From NCBI GenBank assembly GCA_964036275.1, contig OZ038437.1, forward strand, positions 11,910,733-11,974,732: DNA of 64,000 bases. The letters are read 5' to 3'. The translations under genes were made by a program, and so were the position numbers. The notes under the pieces are model-generated. The model had not been told where the DNA came from. It saw only the letters and a program-made list of their open reading frames with translations, and did not search any database. Below, one piece after another: positions 45,093-55,900 of this stretch (positions are counted from its first letter, which is position 1; each line of letters opens with the position of its first letter). This DNA is from Litoditis marina. Lineage: Eukaryota > Nematoda > Chromadorea > Rhabditida > Rhabditidae.

Positions 45093-48038
45093 CACGTTCG
45101 TGAAAACGCTATTTTCTCCTAGGAAACCAACCTTTCTTGTTCCCGTGGTCTGTTTTATCGGTAGTTTTGCCACATCGGTAACAGATTCTCCAAGTATACA
45201 GCAGGTATAGGCATTCTATTGAAGTCATATCTGATACATTGAACGAGAACTGGAATAAATTGTTTCTCTAGAGAATAAGGAAAACGTTTATGAGATTATT
45301 GAAACAAATTATAAATTGAATCGAAAAAAGTAATAGCGTCCATTATCAGATAACCCGATGCCAAGTTCCGCGTGGAACTTTGAAGAACAGGGGTAACTTC
45401 AACTAACTTAGGCTGCACTTTGGACATAATAAGGTGGGACTTTTCTGCATTCACGGAAACATATATAGAGTTTAGTAGTGTGACAACGTTTGATAAAACC
45501 AACTTCTCCTAAAAGGTGTCCAACGTTCGTTTTCAGATACTGCCTATACCCTTCCCTGACGTCGTCTGAAAAAAAATTGAGAAATTTCTGGTGAGCAACC
45601 TGAGTTTGAAAACTTAAGGTGATAGGGTTTCAAATTATCAAATCTTTACCCTAAATCAATTAGTATCTGTTCAGATACTAACTATTAACTAGAAATATAT
45701 TCCAATATAAATTTCGCCAACCATCCCCTTACTTCAGGGAAATGGTTTGTGAATACGTTCCAAATAATGTGGACTGTTTTTCGAACATCAATTCATTTTG
45801 CTTCGTGTTATTTCTCTCCTATATTGAATCATCAGAACTAGCTATGAGCATTCTTGCACACTATCGGTAATGTTTTTAGTCTGGAAACATTGTTTATTTT
45901 AGTCCATCTTAAAACATGATTGACTCACCTGACTTGAACTTCTTCTCAACGTAGTTGCTGATCGCTTTCTGCTCTAAAAGTTAATACTAGTTTTTTGAAA
46001 TGAACATTTTTTTTTGGAAATCGGCGAAATGGTGACACGTACAGGGCTAAAGAAGTTATCTAACATAACTTCCTGCCTATTGCTCATGCAAAAAAAACCG
46101 ATCAAATATTGTGCCACTCAGAGTAAAGCATAGTTCCACTCATCATTGGGCTCAATGAAAACAGTGATATTTTACTTCAAACGTTTTAATAGTGTGGTTT
46201 TTGGCCTACATTCACTCGAATACCCCGAATCATCCTACTAGGAACTAAAAATTTCATAGCACTTTTACCTCCGCGAAATAATCAATGAGCAACGTTTTTG
46301 GCGTTTTTTTTTGGTCCCGATAATCCAAAATAAGTGGCTATTTTCTTTGTTATCCTATCGGAAAACCAGCTAATCGGAACAAGCTCGTGGAAGCTGGCAG
46401 AAAACTATGACTTTTTTTTGCGAACTATTCGAATGTAAGAACAAGAAAAATTCAAAAATCAATGTTTCGATAATCTTCGTTACAACACGTACAAACAACG
46501 AACTGTGAGCCATTCAAAATGATGACGCTTTAATTATTTAAATCGATTTTTCCTTTTTTTTTCCTTTTATAAGCTAGGGATAAGGAAACGGAGCAAGATC
46601 AAATCAGAAGAAGTTGCTATTTCATAGATCTGTGACGTGCACGATGATCACCGCCTTGTAACGGAGCAACGTGAATAAGTTATTATTAATATGTAAATAA
46701 ATATGTTAGCGAGTGGCACATTTGTTAAAGGTAGATTTATGAGTAAATAGTTATATGAATGTGCTCGGTAAAATATAAACTCAAACATCGTTTCAACCCT
46801 GATTCAAGACGATTTTAGGGTTTTTTCTCAGAGGGTTGGGTCATCATCAGTTGAAACCCTCTGTGAAAATGAAAACAGGACGAAAAGACTTACTGACTGT
46901 CTTCTAACGATGAATTGACAAAATGTACGTTGCTTTTACTCAATTGCACGTTTTTGACCGAACCCTCTGACCCAACCCCCAGAAATAACCAAAAATCATC
47001 TTGAATCAGGGTCGAAACGATTTATGAGTTCATCTTTTACTGAGCACATTCCTATATTTATAACATCTGAAACATCCTAGTGACACAATATATTCTGTTC
47101 AAATAGATATAAAATATGAGTAAATAGTTTAATTTTATCAATCATGACTTACTGTGGTCGAGGGAACATGTGTGCGTACCAGAAAAACTTCCATTGCAAC
47201 GAAGGCATGCACTGTCGTGGATGTTGTACAAATAATCAGATGTCCCTATAAACATAACCTATATTATCAAATTTTCACTGTAATTTTATTTTTTCCGATT
47301 TAAACAAACCTATTTCGAACGAAAGCAACGAAATCAGTACAAACCCATCGAGACAGTACAACGTGTACCGTGTAGGCTCGCTGTGGAAGAGCATATATAT
47401 AAAGTTCCGGTCAGTCTTACTGCGACTTGGCAGCGTGCCAATCGAAATACCAGGGTATTTTTTTACGACTTCGGGAGTTTTCGAAAACCTGTCCATCTCA
47501 GTTAGCGGTGGTTCAGTCTTATAGGAACACGTGAATGAGAAGTGTCTTTAAATTATTTGTGTTTGCTCCAAGAAAAATGACATAAAATGTCTTCTGAAAA
47601 TCTTGGCAAGATGTCAATGGGTCTCAGTGAGAATTAAACAAAATAAATGTCTGGATGGTAGAAAAAAAGTTACCTGTAACTCGTTTAATTGTGATAACTG
47701 TGCTTCTTTTCTCAAAATTTTCCTGATTTTTTTCTGATGGGATGTTTTATGTTCCCTTGGGCCATGCAGAGAACACTTCTAATTCAAACTTCACAGAGGG
47801 CTCAAGTTAATTAGTGAACTACGTTCATCGAGTAATATTTATCGAATAACACAAACATTTGAACCCGAAATAGTGTAATTTACCACTTTGGATAAACAAG
47901 ATGTGTGTGTCGCGAACAAAAAAGTTACGATTCAGACCGTGAGGGTTTCCTTCGTGAGATCTTCCGCATTGGCAACAAATTCTCCAGATCCACATCAGAT
48001 GATCGCATTCTACCATGGTCAAGTCACACATGATGTTC
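36624..48038 (-). CDS. Cys-rich/coiled-coil protein, unknown family (minus copy)
   Basis: Exons found: 47929-48038, 47153-47245, 45929-45973, 45504-45565, a gap, 44746-44790, 44157-44201, 43618-43679, 43030-43164, 42402-42473, 42104-42145, 41663-41824, 37956-38054, 37336-37488 and 36624-36719. Lengths 45, 62, 99, 153 and 96 nt equal those of the plus copy, and all phases agree. The trio Cys exon/45 nt/62 nt occurs twice here (KQKAISNYVEKKFKS then DDVREGYRQYLKTN; KRVIVGYVKAAFGT then VNVKEAYQKYMADQ). Cys motifs: NIMCDLTMVECDHL, CLRCNGSFSGTHTC, INSCHDSCHDTC. Coiled coil: RIGELEKRNDDYEKQNKEI and two extra short exons. C-terminal SKVNDEVV-type and ALDNLVPLEAEFP blocks match the plus copy. First exon with signal peptide and one exon near 45.1 kb are unresolved. 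A LINE sits in the intron at 38.1-41.6 kb. Function unknown. Confidence 0.68.
37072..37215. mobile_element. Foldback MITE in the minus gene
   Basis: The arms GTGCCACTCAAAATCG and GATTTTGAGTGGCACC surround AACCCTGATTCAAGAC-like repeats. The ends are CTCAGTAAAAGG and CTTTCACTGAGCAC. A longer relative is at 46757-47052 in another intron of the same gene. Confidence 0.65.
37625..37870 (+). repeat. tRNA-like repeat
   Basis: GTGATCGACTGG...GTGCGCGCTAGC and ATGGTTCGATCCCTC are A/B-box-like, followed by CGGACCCCACCCCTCTACGG and GAAATAGTTGC. It is the same family as 33765-34010, with opposite orientation on the window. Confidence 0.6.
38281..41582 (+). mobile_element. CR1/jockey-type LINE, 5'-truncated, with 12-bp target-site duplication
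   Basis: ATAAAGAGAGAT occurs at 38281-38292 and again at 41571-41582, bounding the element. It begins inside ORF1 (open frame from about 38299 to the TAG at 38526, with RDMTVPELNLLYSLRKECY, typical of the ORF1 C-terminus). ORF2 and a 3' end with TTATTATTA-like repeats follow. A small hairpin (GATGGAAG/CTTCCATC) lies near 41470-41495. It lies in an intron of the minus-strand coiled-coil gene, in antisense orientation. Confidence 0.9.
38530..41421 (+). CDS. LINE ORF2: endonuclease and reverse transcriptase
   Basis: An intact ORF of 963 codons. The N-terminal part is an APE-type endonuclease: NIRS near residue 26, TETFL near 58, VYRPPD near 139, GDLNCP near 171 and SDHSS near 242. The reverse transcriptase covers about residues 500-780: YRPISITS near 535, DVVYFDFRKAFDKVSHAKLL near 605, GVLQGTVTGPLLFL near 660 and the catalytic FADD near 695. 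The C-terminal region (HLGAKN, DLGVMID) is usual for CR1/jockey elements. The protein nicks target DNA and copies element RNA in place. No frameshift or stop was seen, so the insertion is probably young. The first ATG (M-HGELPTF) is used here; the family start may differ slightly. Confidence 0.92.
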   Translation: MHGELPTFSSNPISSLKLSLNCFLTNIRSIACESRVKLVTEHCNSLNFDLVFLTETFLQYSKMPNSLTNSEKYNCLRFDRIVNQNKRCGGGVLLFYRPHLKIIEKDISMHTHYSKHLCETLCFDLYAHSEHFRFFLVYRPPDTNTIQTKFLCSHIESYLLHNENNIVLGDLNCPKINWKSLSSPSDLPQRNFLNFCVQNSLRQLVNFPTHVSHKGTANTLDVVMTQRDDLIAHCDSSPPLLNSDHSSIDFSLQLSHDGMTYHNNTHQIAKRLDFSKTNFERVNQFIGSFNWHRQFSHFSTLQQKYDHFCKITEEIVRDNTPYFSRRSKANFPPYIRKLLAEKRDAYKTWHTSEQSKLRYRTLVKLLRKKLTAFRMKNEKKVLESGNKKQFFQHLRRYIKPREDIPPLRSQNGKIAFSDPEKSNLFAEQFSSVYELDADTVVDFDKFELPKMNTRKFEVPFEPHMVYKYLIEQPSKTTFSADFLNQLLLKKCALSLAHPLSLLFQESYDTAFLPKQWKTSFITPVYKKGLKCSPDNYRPISITSAVCRVMEKMIAYHIRTKFSDRFSKNQFGFIEKRSCNIALLSSIDSWKKKIHTNKSIDVVYFDFRKAFDKVSHAKLLYKLESFGLDCQMIRWFKTFLTNRKSFVRTNNALSERSFDVTSGVLQGTVTGPLLFLIFINDLSLLLNSHQVQHCFFADDLKIYDSNPEVVQDTTDLVYEWSVHWRLPLAQNKINVLHLGAKNTREKYYINGNLIEPREVIRDLGVMIDEKLNFECHINQQIAKASAISAKILRSFSFGTPEEYMALFNTYVSPVLLYCSEIYCPSLNSHSCLVLEGPLRKFTATAFQKCRVSYESYTDRLSILNERPFYFRRAKFDLLQAYKIRTGLSQLPIVPWKNSNLPRDRHRLILCDKISDTNWFFPRVIKMWNSISKDIGQLKSVEQFKTYLDVIDIAVLFQHVPFSLQ
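42192..42397 (+). repeat. tRNA-bearing family 2 element next to a splice donor
   Basis: Starts ACAGTCGTCGCCCACGGAAAG, holds CGTAGCGCAGTGGTCACC and CGCAGGTTCGATTCCGGCG, and ends GGCACGCACTAAA. Its right end lies 4 bp from the donor of exon 42402-42473, so it makes up about 80 percent of the 256-bp intron down to 42145. Confidence 0.7.
42608..42785 (+). repeat. tRNA-bearing family 2 element, copy
   Basis: Starts TATAGTCGTCGCCAACGG, with TGTAGCGCAGTGGCAAGCGC and GCAGGTTCCATTCCAGCG; it breaks off at a poly-C run (42794-42810). Confidence 0.65.
43245..43455. repeat. ACCGGTTTTT foldback repeat
   Basis: CTAACCGGTTTTTGGCAACC at the left and the complement GGTTACCAAAAACCGGTTAG at the right, with more AACCGG/GGTTACC blocks between. 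It is a palindromic, possibly expanding, intronic repeat. Confidence 0.6.
44235..44430 (+). repeat. tRNA-bearing family 2 element, complete copy
   Basis: Starts TATAGTCATCGCCAACGC, has GTGCAGTGGTTAGCGCC (A-box-like) and GCAGGTTCGACTTCGGCG (B-box-like), and ends TTTGGCACTCACTATA. TA stands at both ends. Confidence 0.7.
45036..45090 (+). repeat. CT microsatellite
   Basis: About 23 CT units in an intron of the minus-strand coiled-coil gene, close to where one exon could not be resolved. Confidence 0.9.
46596..46680 (+). repeat. Dispersed short repeat
   Basis: Same family as 13997-14090 (GATCAAATCAGAAGAAG, AGATCTGTGACGTG, TGTAACGGAGCAACG). Intronic. Confidence 0.55.
46757..47052. mobile_element. 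Foldback MITE, longer relative of 37072-37215
   Basis: The ends are GTGCTCGGTAAAA and TTTTACTGAGCAC. Internal complementary blocks include AACCCTGATTCAAGACGAT and ATCTTGAATCAGGGTCG. It lies in an intron of the minus gene. Confidence 0.65.
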
Positions 48039-48049
48039 CTCAAAATTAT

Positions 48050-49250
48050 ATAAAATTATGGTCTGCAACTTATGAGTTCACGCATTGTGTTTAAAAAGTT
48101 CCTATAAGTTTGTACACAACAACGCAAAGACAGAGAGTAAAAACATTTTGAACGTGTAAACTTAATAATACTGTATCACAAAGTATCAAAAAATAAGAGA
48201 GTGCCAAGTCTATCAACAGAAAGACAGCAAACAGGAAAATAGAACAGGATCGGTCGACCAGTAATTGGGGAATGTAACTGAGAACGGTGGTGCAACACTA
48301 ATGAGACAATTCAGTATATCATTACCATTCATTGTGACCCACACACAACTCCCATCCTATTTCTGGTCAAAGTCAATTAGCTATTACATTTCTCACGTAA
48401 CTGTAATTAGGAAAAAATCCATCACTGGAGTATTAACTAGATTTCAAATGATTCTATAATGCTAAACTATGTAACCTGGAGACTTGATTACTAAATCAGT
48501 CGGAGAATTCTCAATTCGAACTGATATCAGTTGAAGATAGCGATACTCTTGAATTCTGACTTCTGAGTTAACAATCTGAACCTTTGACAACTTAAAAACA
48601 AATATGAAAGATATATACTACTATGTCTCGTATCGTTAACGATAGGTGATTGCGTGCGGGTATGCTCAACATGGTTTAGTGAAGTCCAAAAACAATTTTG
48701 AACGATCTGCATAACCGTTGAGTACAATTAAGAATTTCAACAAAGAAAATCCATCTTAAAGTGAAGGAATCAAGTGGGATCGTGAAATATGCATGTTCGC
48801 CCATCTTTAGGACCTTTTCTGAACTCTTGAAATTGTTTGTGACACTCATATTATAGCGAGACGCATTCCTTAACCGCATCAATTCAGTGATCCCATTGGG
48901 TGAACGCGTTTTTCTCTTCAAAGGCTTTGTCAAAAACGGGCCACAGATTGTTCAAAAACGGTTGTCTTGACAATTGGAACCTTGGTAATGGTTAACTGGT
49001 GCGGTTAACGAACTACTGGATTCCTTTTGGAATTCGACGACTGAGTACATGAATGAATTATATTCTTGACCCACAAAGTATTTTGTTTTGTTTCGAGGAT
49101 TCCAGGATTGGATTGTAACTGCTTCGTTACAGCAGTCTGTAAATGAGTTCTAGACAAGAAAAATAACGAAAGTATATATTTCGATATAAAAATGTCATAT
49201 CTTTTGACGAACAACTGATCAGAACTCTGCTAGAAAGCAACCATATATCA
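48050..49250. other. Unresolved upstream part of the minus coiled-coil gene and intergenic DNA
   Basis: The first exon (signal peptide, ending in phase 2) of the minus gene should lie here. Open frames at 48676-48933 and 49005-49214 (minus strand) were considered but have no convincing splice match. No repeat family was recognised. Confidence 0.35.
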
Positions 49251-49271
49251 AAACAGTTCAGTATAATCATC

Positions 49272-49293
49272 TTTATTGATTACGAGTTTATTT
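49272..49293 (-). terminator. Polyadenylation signals of the semaphorin gene
   Basis: Two AATAAA hexamers on the minus strand (49277-49272 and 49292-49287), about 670-690 nt after the stop codon. Confidence 0.5.
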
Positions 49294-49959
49294 ACAACAT
49301 ATAACAATCTGTAGTTAACCTGGAATCTCTTGTGAATTGAAGTGGTATCAAGTGATTTCCCACGGTAATCGATTAGTATGAGATCAACAAGAATTATGAA
49401 AGGGCTAAAACTGCACGGAATGAGTCTTCTAAAAATGATCTATGGATCAAAAAGCAACCAAAATGATTGATATGTCCGATCATGATCATTCCGTACAGTT
49501 CTACTGAGAGATTAGTCACTTAGCTCGAAAATTACATTTCACGGAATTAATCAATATTCCGAGCCAAGCGACATAGAAAAATAAATCAATATTTTCAAAG
49601 AATGAAAACTGTTAGTCACCGGTAAAAAACGAAGCAACGCAGACTTCAAAGTGAAAACTATCACAGTACTCGTAGGAGGAATAACTAAGAACTTGTTCAA
49701 GCAACAATACTTGGCACCTTGATAATGAGCATTATCGATTGACTATGGGGTTCAAACTACAAACCACGAAAGTTACGTCAATCAATATCACTCATTCTTC
49801 TCTAATACTGACGCACAGGGTAGATAAAATGAAAATCTCAAAGGGGGATGGTTTTTGAAGAAAACTTTCTTCGTAATGGAAACCAGAGGATGTTGATTGT
49901 CTCTCTACGTGAAAAACGTGAGTACTCAAGACATCCTTCAGTCTTCTATCTAGTCAATA

Positions 49960-52900
49960 CTACAAGTACACTTTTTTCACTTTGTAGTCACGTGGTAACG
50001 TGTTCTGGTTGATTGACGTCATGATGGCGTTCTTGTCACGTGACGGCGTGTTAATACCGCTTCCGTGTTGACTGACGGACATCGCCTGCGGCATGGTCAG
50101 CACCATCGACGTCGCGTCTACGCTCTGAAAAGACGATGGTTTGAATTTTGTAGTTCGATCTTGGTAGTTTGAACATTGTAGTTTGAACTTCCTCCGGCGT
50201 TAGTATTTGTTGGATAGTTAAAAGTGAATCGTGAATTCATTTTGAACCTTTGAGCGATGTAGTTCGTGCTTTTTCAGTAGTTTTCGATTAAGAAATCGTT
50301 CATCGACCTGTTAATAATAGAAATCAGTCCATATTTGGATGACTAAGTGTTTGAAGGCGTAGAGAACATTACTCTCCGGTAGTCGCGACCGCAACTTCCG
50401 ATTTAATTTGTGTAAATTACACAATAAACCACTCACACTTTTAGGCGGTCCTCCGTAAACGTGGTCTAGTTTTGCGGTCGTCGTTAGGGAATCGTGTCGG
50501 GTCAATCTAAAAGAAATGACATTTTCATTGTCGGAACCATTTCTCGTGGTTTCGAGGTACAAACATATGAAGCGATCAACACTTAAACTTCCCATTGAAA
50601 ATACGTACCGCTTCTTCTCAGAATAACAATCATTGTATTAACCACTTCACGAGGTTTATACATTCTGGAGTGAACCTCGTAGTATTCCGTTACGTAACTT
50701 GTAATCATGTTCCGCGAGAAAACTTCTCAAAAAATCAATAAGTATCTTTTGCATGTCCGCGACGTACCTTCCCTTCCGTAGCTTTCATAGTCGGACCCCC
50801 TCACGTGATTAGTTTTTTTACCCTAGATAAAACATCGATACCCATCTGAACCGACGTAATTTGCCCTTCCGTATTGGATAGGAAAAGCACTTTATAAAGT
50901 GAATCTATGTTTTGATGTACACTTTTGTAGAAAATCAATACCCATCTAAACAACGTACCTTGCCCTTCCGTAACTGTCATAGTCGGAACCACTGGTGCTG
51001 GAGGCCGAATGGTGGTGCTCCGAAATGGCTCGCGATCTTCCAATCTGATGTCCGGCCTAGAAAGAAGATCAAATGAATAATCAACACATCAATAAATGTT
51101 ACTAGGTCGGAATGTTATATTTCGTGAGTTTACTTGGTTTCTGGCTCATTCCTTGTTTCGAAAAAAAGAGAATAGCGTAATGAAACGAAAAGGAAATGCA
51201 CGAAAGTGAAAATAGGATAACAAAGTAAGAGAAGTAATTTGTAGTGCCACACCAGTAGGTACCAGAAATTGACCACGTGCCACACTGTTCACGTCTAACG
51301 TGACTTTTGGTTCAGAACTTATAAAATATATATGCATGCAAAGTACTACTCTCGAAGTGGTCACTTTTCCGTTCACGTGATTTTCCACCCACTACCAGTA
51401 AAGTAATCAACGTGGGAATGATCCGGGTTCGACATGGGATCGACAACGTGAACAACCATGAAGAATAATAGTTTTCGATCCATAACTTACACGTTTACCG
51501 TGAAATTGAATTATAATAACTCTATAAATCAATACGCATGCAAAGTACTTACAAAAGCTCCGATGGCCAGTGCTAGTACGGCGGTGATACCGCAGGCGAG
51601 AATAAGAGACTGAGACGAGAGGTGGGCGGGTCGTTGAGACACGTTTTCAGTGAACACTTCTAGAAACATGGTTTAGTTTATTTTCATTTTACAAACTTTA
51701 TTTGCTTACATGGTATGAGCATTCACTCGCTTCTATCGCTCTCTCGCGGTACCGAGCGTTGAGAAACGCACGAAAAGTTGAACCAGTAACTCAGTTCACA
51801 TGAAATCGGAGGTATAACACTGACAGAAATTGATTTTATATCGGAAGAATTGTAGTTCTAAACAATGAGCTATACAGTCACAATTTGTTCCGAGAGTGTT
51901 AATCAGTCAGATTGAAGAACACACATTCTAGAATAAATTTATGTCGAGCAGCGCACACATTGGAAGCATTTGTAGAAGGGTGCGATTAATTTCGATTCAA
52001 CGAACTGAACAATAGAGAAGAAGTTTCACACCAAAGCTTCACATCGTATTGTTTTATCAACTGTTCAACCATTTTTCACACAGTATTACTCGTGTATACA
52101 ACACAGATTCCACCAACGTGAGTAACTAATTTGAATTTTGGTCATTTTCCTCGAAAACGAGTTTGATCTCAATGAAACTCTGATAATCGCGTCATTTTTA
52201 TACTCCAACAAATCAATAGAGTGAAAGAACAAACCTGCCGCCAAGTACGCGTCATCTACCATGATTCCCTCGGGACATTGTTCGGATTGACCGAAAACGA
52301 TGTTTTGAATAAAATGACCGCCCTTCCAGCTGTTGCGATGTACACAACTGAAAACATACTAGTTAAAAGATGGATAATATTGTGATATTCACGTAAAACT
52401 TGCGAAACCACGCCAAAAATTGAAAGATACAATATATTTACATTAGATATATTCAACAAACGTTACGTGTCATTTACAGGCCAGTAGTTCTGATCAAAGT
52501 ACAGGCAGGAAAACTATAGTTCGAAACCAGTCAGTAGCTCAAAGATCAAAGTTTATACAAACCGTGCAATCGTGAGGTCCCAAGCGCAATGGGGATCGTG
52601 CAGACCGACGCATCGCGTGCAGGAGGTCTGCGATTCGCAATGATGTACTTCCAGTGAGGCTATCTCGTCCGAAGACACTACCACCAGCTGGGTATCAGTG
52701 GTAAGTAGATTGACCTGGGAACGACAAATCAATAGATTGATGTTCGTACAGTAAACTATGATGTTATAAATTATGACTATCTATGGAAAACTTCTGCCTA
52801 ATGATAGTTCAGAAAACAGTTGAACAGAACTAAATTTCGTATAAATAGGAAATGAAAAAATGACAAAGTTATCAGTTTGACTTTGCTTGAAAAATACCTT

Positions 52901-55900
52901 TTACATATATTCTTCGAGCTTTTATTCAGCCGGAAACCTGTTTAAAAGGAAGTGAAACTGACCACCGGATTACTCTTGCTGAACACGTTCGTCGACTGTA
53001 TGATGGTGGTGTTTCCAGCTACTTCGACCATCTTCAAAACGCGTCCATCGGAGGTTCCCAGAAAGATTATGTCGTACGTCTGGCCACTCACCGACTCGAC
53101 CTGAAATTACATGATTCAGAATGTTGTAGTTTTTAGTTTGTAGTTCAAAACTACATTGGCTTTTTGAAGCTGAAAATGAATAGACACAGAGATGTAAGGA
53201 GAAGAAGGTTGAATGAAAAAGGTACAGGTAGAAACCTAGCAAAACCGAGAAGGAGAGAAAGCAGGTAAAAAAAGATACAGAGTGAGAAAGTGCTAGAGAA
53301 AGAAAAAAATGAGAGAAAGTGAGGAAGAGAAATAGACGAAGAATGGAAGAGAAGGAAAGACGGAGCAGAATAGAGAACAGAAAGAGAGGAGCACCTACCT
53401 TGCTCAGCGCGGCGATCTGTGTGAGATCGGCCCTGTCCGATCCCTCAATGAGCAGCGGATCGCCTGCAGATGGAATAGCCCTATGTAACAGGGGATTTCG
53501 CGTCACGAATGAGATGGTAGTTTCGGGCAATTTGGTCGAATCGGGCACACAGGTGCCTGGGCGGGGCTTGGGAATGTCGTTGCGGGAGAAGGGCTCCCAC
53601 AGGGAGTAGGCCGACTTCTGGAATGAGTTGGGTTGAACCTCACATGTGTTTGGATTATATTTGAAGTGGTTCGAAAATAAATCCAATATTCACTTCGCAA
53701 AATTCTTTCAAATATTGGTGTGATTTCTAGTGGTGCTGCGAAGTGCATAGTAACTGAAATTCGGCTCAATTTCCACTATCTCAATTGAAAAACTGGATTG
53801 TGCATAAGGAACTGTTCTCATTGAACTAGTAGAGTAGTTTTCGTGTGTTTTTATTTGGAAATGTACAACTGTGGCGTGTAGCAAAATATCAGGAAATCCC
53901 ACCTGGTGTTTAAATGTTCCATACTCGAATTCTTCCCTGATTTTCTTCATTGAAAACTTGCAAACTGCGGACATTTTCAGAATTGTGTCCGGCGTGGAGA
54001 AAACGGCATAGACCAGATGGTCAGAACCTTCCGGAACCGGTTCGGAAACGGCTTCTGAAAAAAGAGTAGTGAACTATATAATTTTTTTGTTTTAACGTTG
54101 AAACATGAACGCGTACTTCGTTCAAATACAGTATAGAAGTGAATAGAGATTAGATGAGAAACGCTCGACAACTATGCATTTATCGGAAATCGCAAAACAA
54201 AAGATTATAAGATGAGAGAACGGGATGTTTCTTTCCCAGAAGAGAAAACTCTGTCATCTCACTGATTTCATTGAAAACTCACTGATTTCATTGAAATAGA
54301 AAGGAGTTTTCGATGGCAGGGAGCAGTTGAGACGCGCCTTCACAAAAGAGGTCCATCTATAAACATGTTTTCTTCAAAAGAAATTCGATATTTCACAGAT
54401 AATTGAAACCAGCAAACCGCAAAACTTTGGTGAAAGATGCCTTACAATCTTTAACAAAGTTTCAATGAAAATTGATACGATGAAACCCGTGGTTACGCAC
54501 AATTTCGCACGAAATTCAGAGAAGAAAACTAACCGTTCATTAGCCGGTCTGGCACCACCCTTGTCGTTGCGACACACGCGCGCCACGCGAGCGTAGATCT
54601 GAAGAGAAAAATGTAGATGATGTTGTGAAACATTTGTATGCACAGCAGAAACTTCTAGGTAAATACAGTATCGCTTCACTGGCAAACGAATGGACAAGGC
54701 CTTGAAGCCAGAAAACCGCAGAACTGTGTTTCCATTTTTCGTTTCCAAGTTGACAAACTAACCAAAGGATAAGAAAAAATTAGAAGTTATTTATTCGTGA
54801 GGATTATGAACAATAAAAACGAGAAAAAAAAACGATACCAACCATTCGCTCCTCATTGTTGTCAACAGCTTCGGCGGCCCACTCGCGGTACCAGTAGTAG
54901 ACGTGCTCCTTGAAGGTGAACGAACCCACGAAGTTGGGACCTGCGAAGAAATGGTTAACCAAAATCAATCCTCTATTTTATATTGGTCGAAATGATGTGT
55001 TTGTATTAAGAAACAATGGAGAGTTAATCCAAATTAAATAGTCAAACAGTTATGATTTCCACAGCAGCAGGAGCTGAAGTCTGTACCATGGTTTTTCGGA
55101 AGTTGTAAATTGAAGAAGATGCAAAACGTTAATGGTGAACATGTTTTTTCACGTTTCCAAACTGTGTCACGGTTATTTAACAAAGCAACAGACGAAAACA
55201 TGAGTTCTGAACCCATGGTCTCAAAACACGTGCAAACGTGAGAAAACGTGAAACTCACTATCGAGTACTCTGGCATCGTTCCTACTCGTCCTGAGTCCAA
55301 CATCCTTCACGTTATCGACCTTCTTTTTGTAGATCAAAGGATCGTTTCCCACGAAATCCGAAACGGTTCCGGTGTAGATTTCGTTTGTTTCCGGAATGTA
55401 GAGAGCGGTGGAGTTGTCACGCGGGTCAAATGGAGAAATCCCCTAAAAAGTCGAACTAAGTTCTCCCCCATAAACTTCTCACACTCCGAAATTCTGGTGA
55501 AAACTGTTTTTGTAGGTATACCATATATTATTTTCTACCCATGTTGTCAAACGACAACATTATTATTTAGAGCACAAATAAGAAGTCTTGTACACCAACA
55601 TTAGTTGTATAAGGGTATGGTTATCGGTAAAGTAATATTTCAGAAACTGAAAAAAGTGAAAACAAGTCCAAAAACGTACCACTCCGTCAAACTGCCGTCT
55701 ATTCTTCAACTGTCCGTCTACCGCGTCGTATGCGTACTCGCGACACTTGGGTGAGAAGGCGTGGGTACCGCACACGAGCGACTTCCCGGAGGACTGACGG
55801 GCTAGCACTCGAATGTAGTTCTGACAGTCGCCCTGGAAAATTTCTTTTCTAATATTGTCGATTTGAGCAACTTGAATTTGGTTTAGTAAACATTTTGGTA

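Noticed and set aside
48676..48933. Minus-strand frame as first exon of the minus coiled-coil gene
   Set aside because: No signal peptide, no similarity to the plus copy start, and no donor of the required phase.
53319..53686. Extended open frames on both strands beyond the semaphorin exon
   Set aside because: They are read-through of the semaphorin exon into GA/CT-rich intron sequence, and its antisense shadow.
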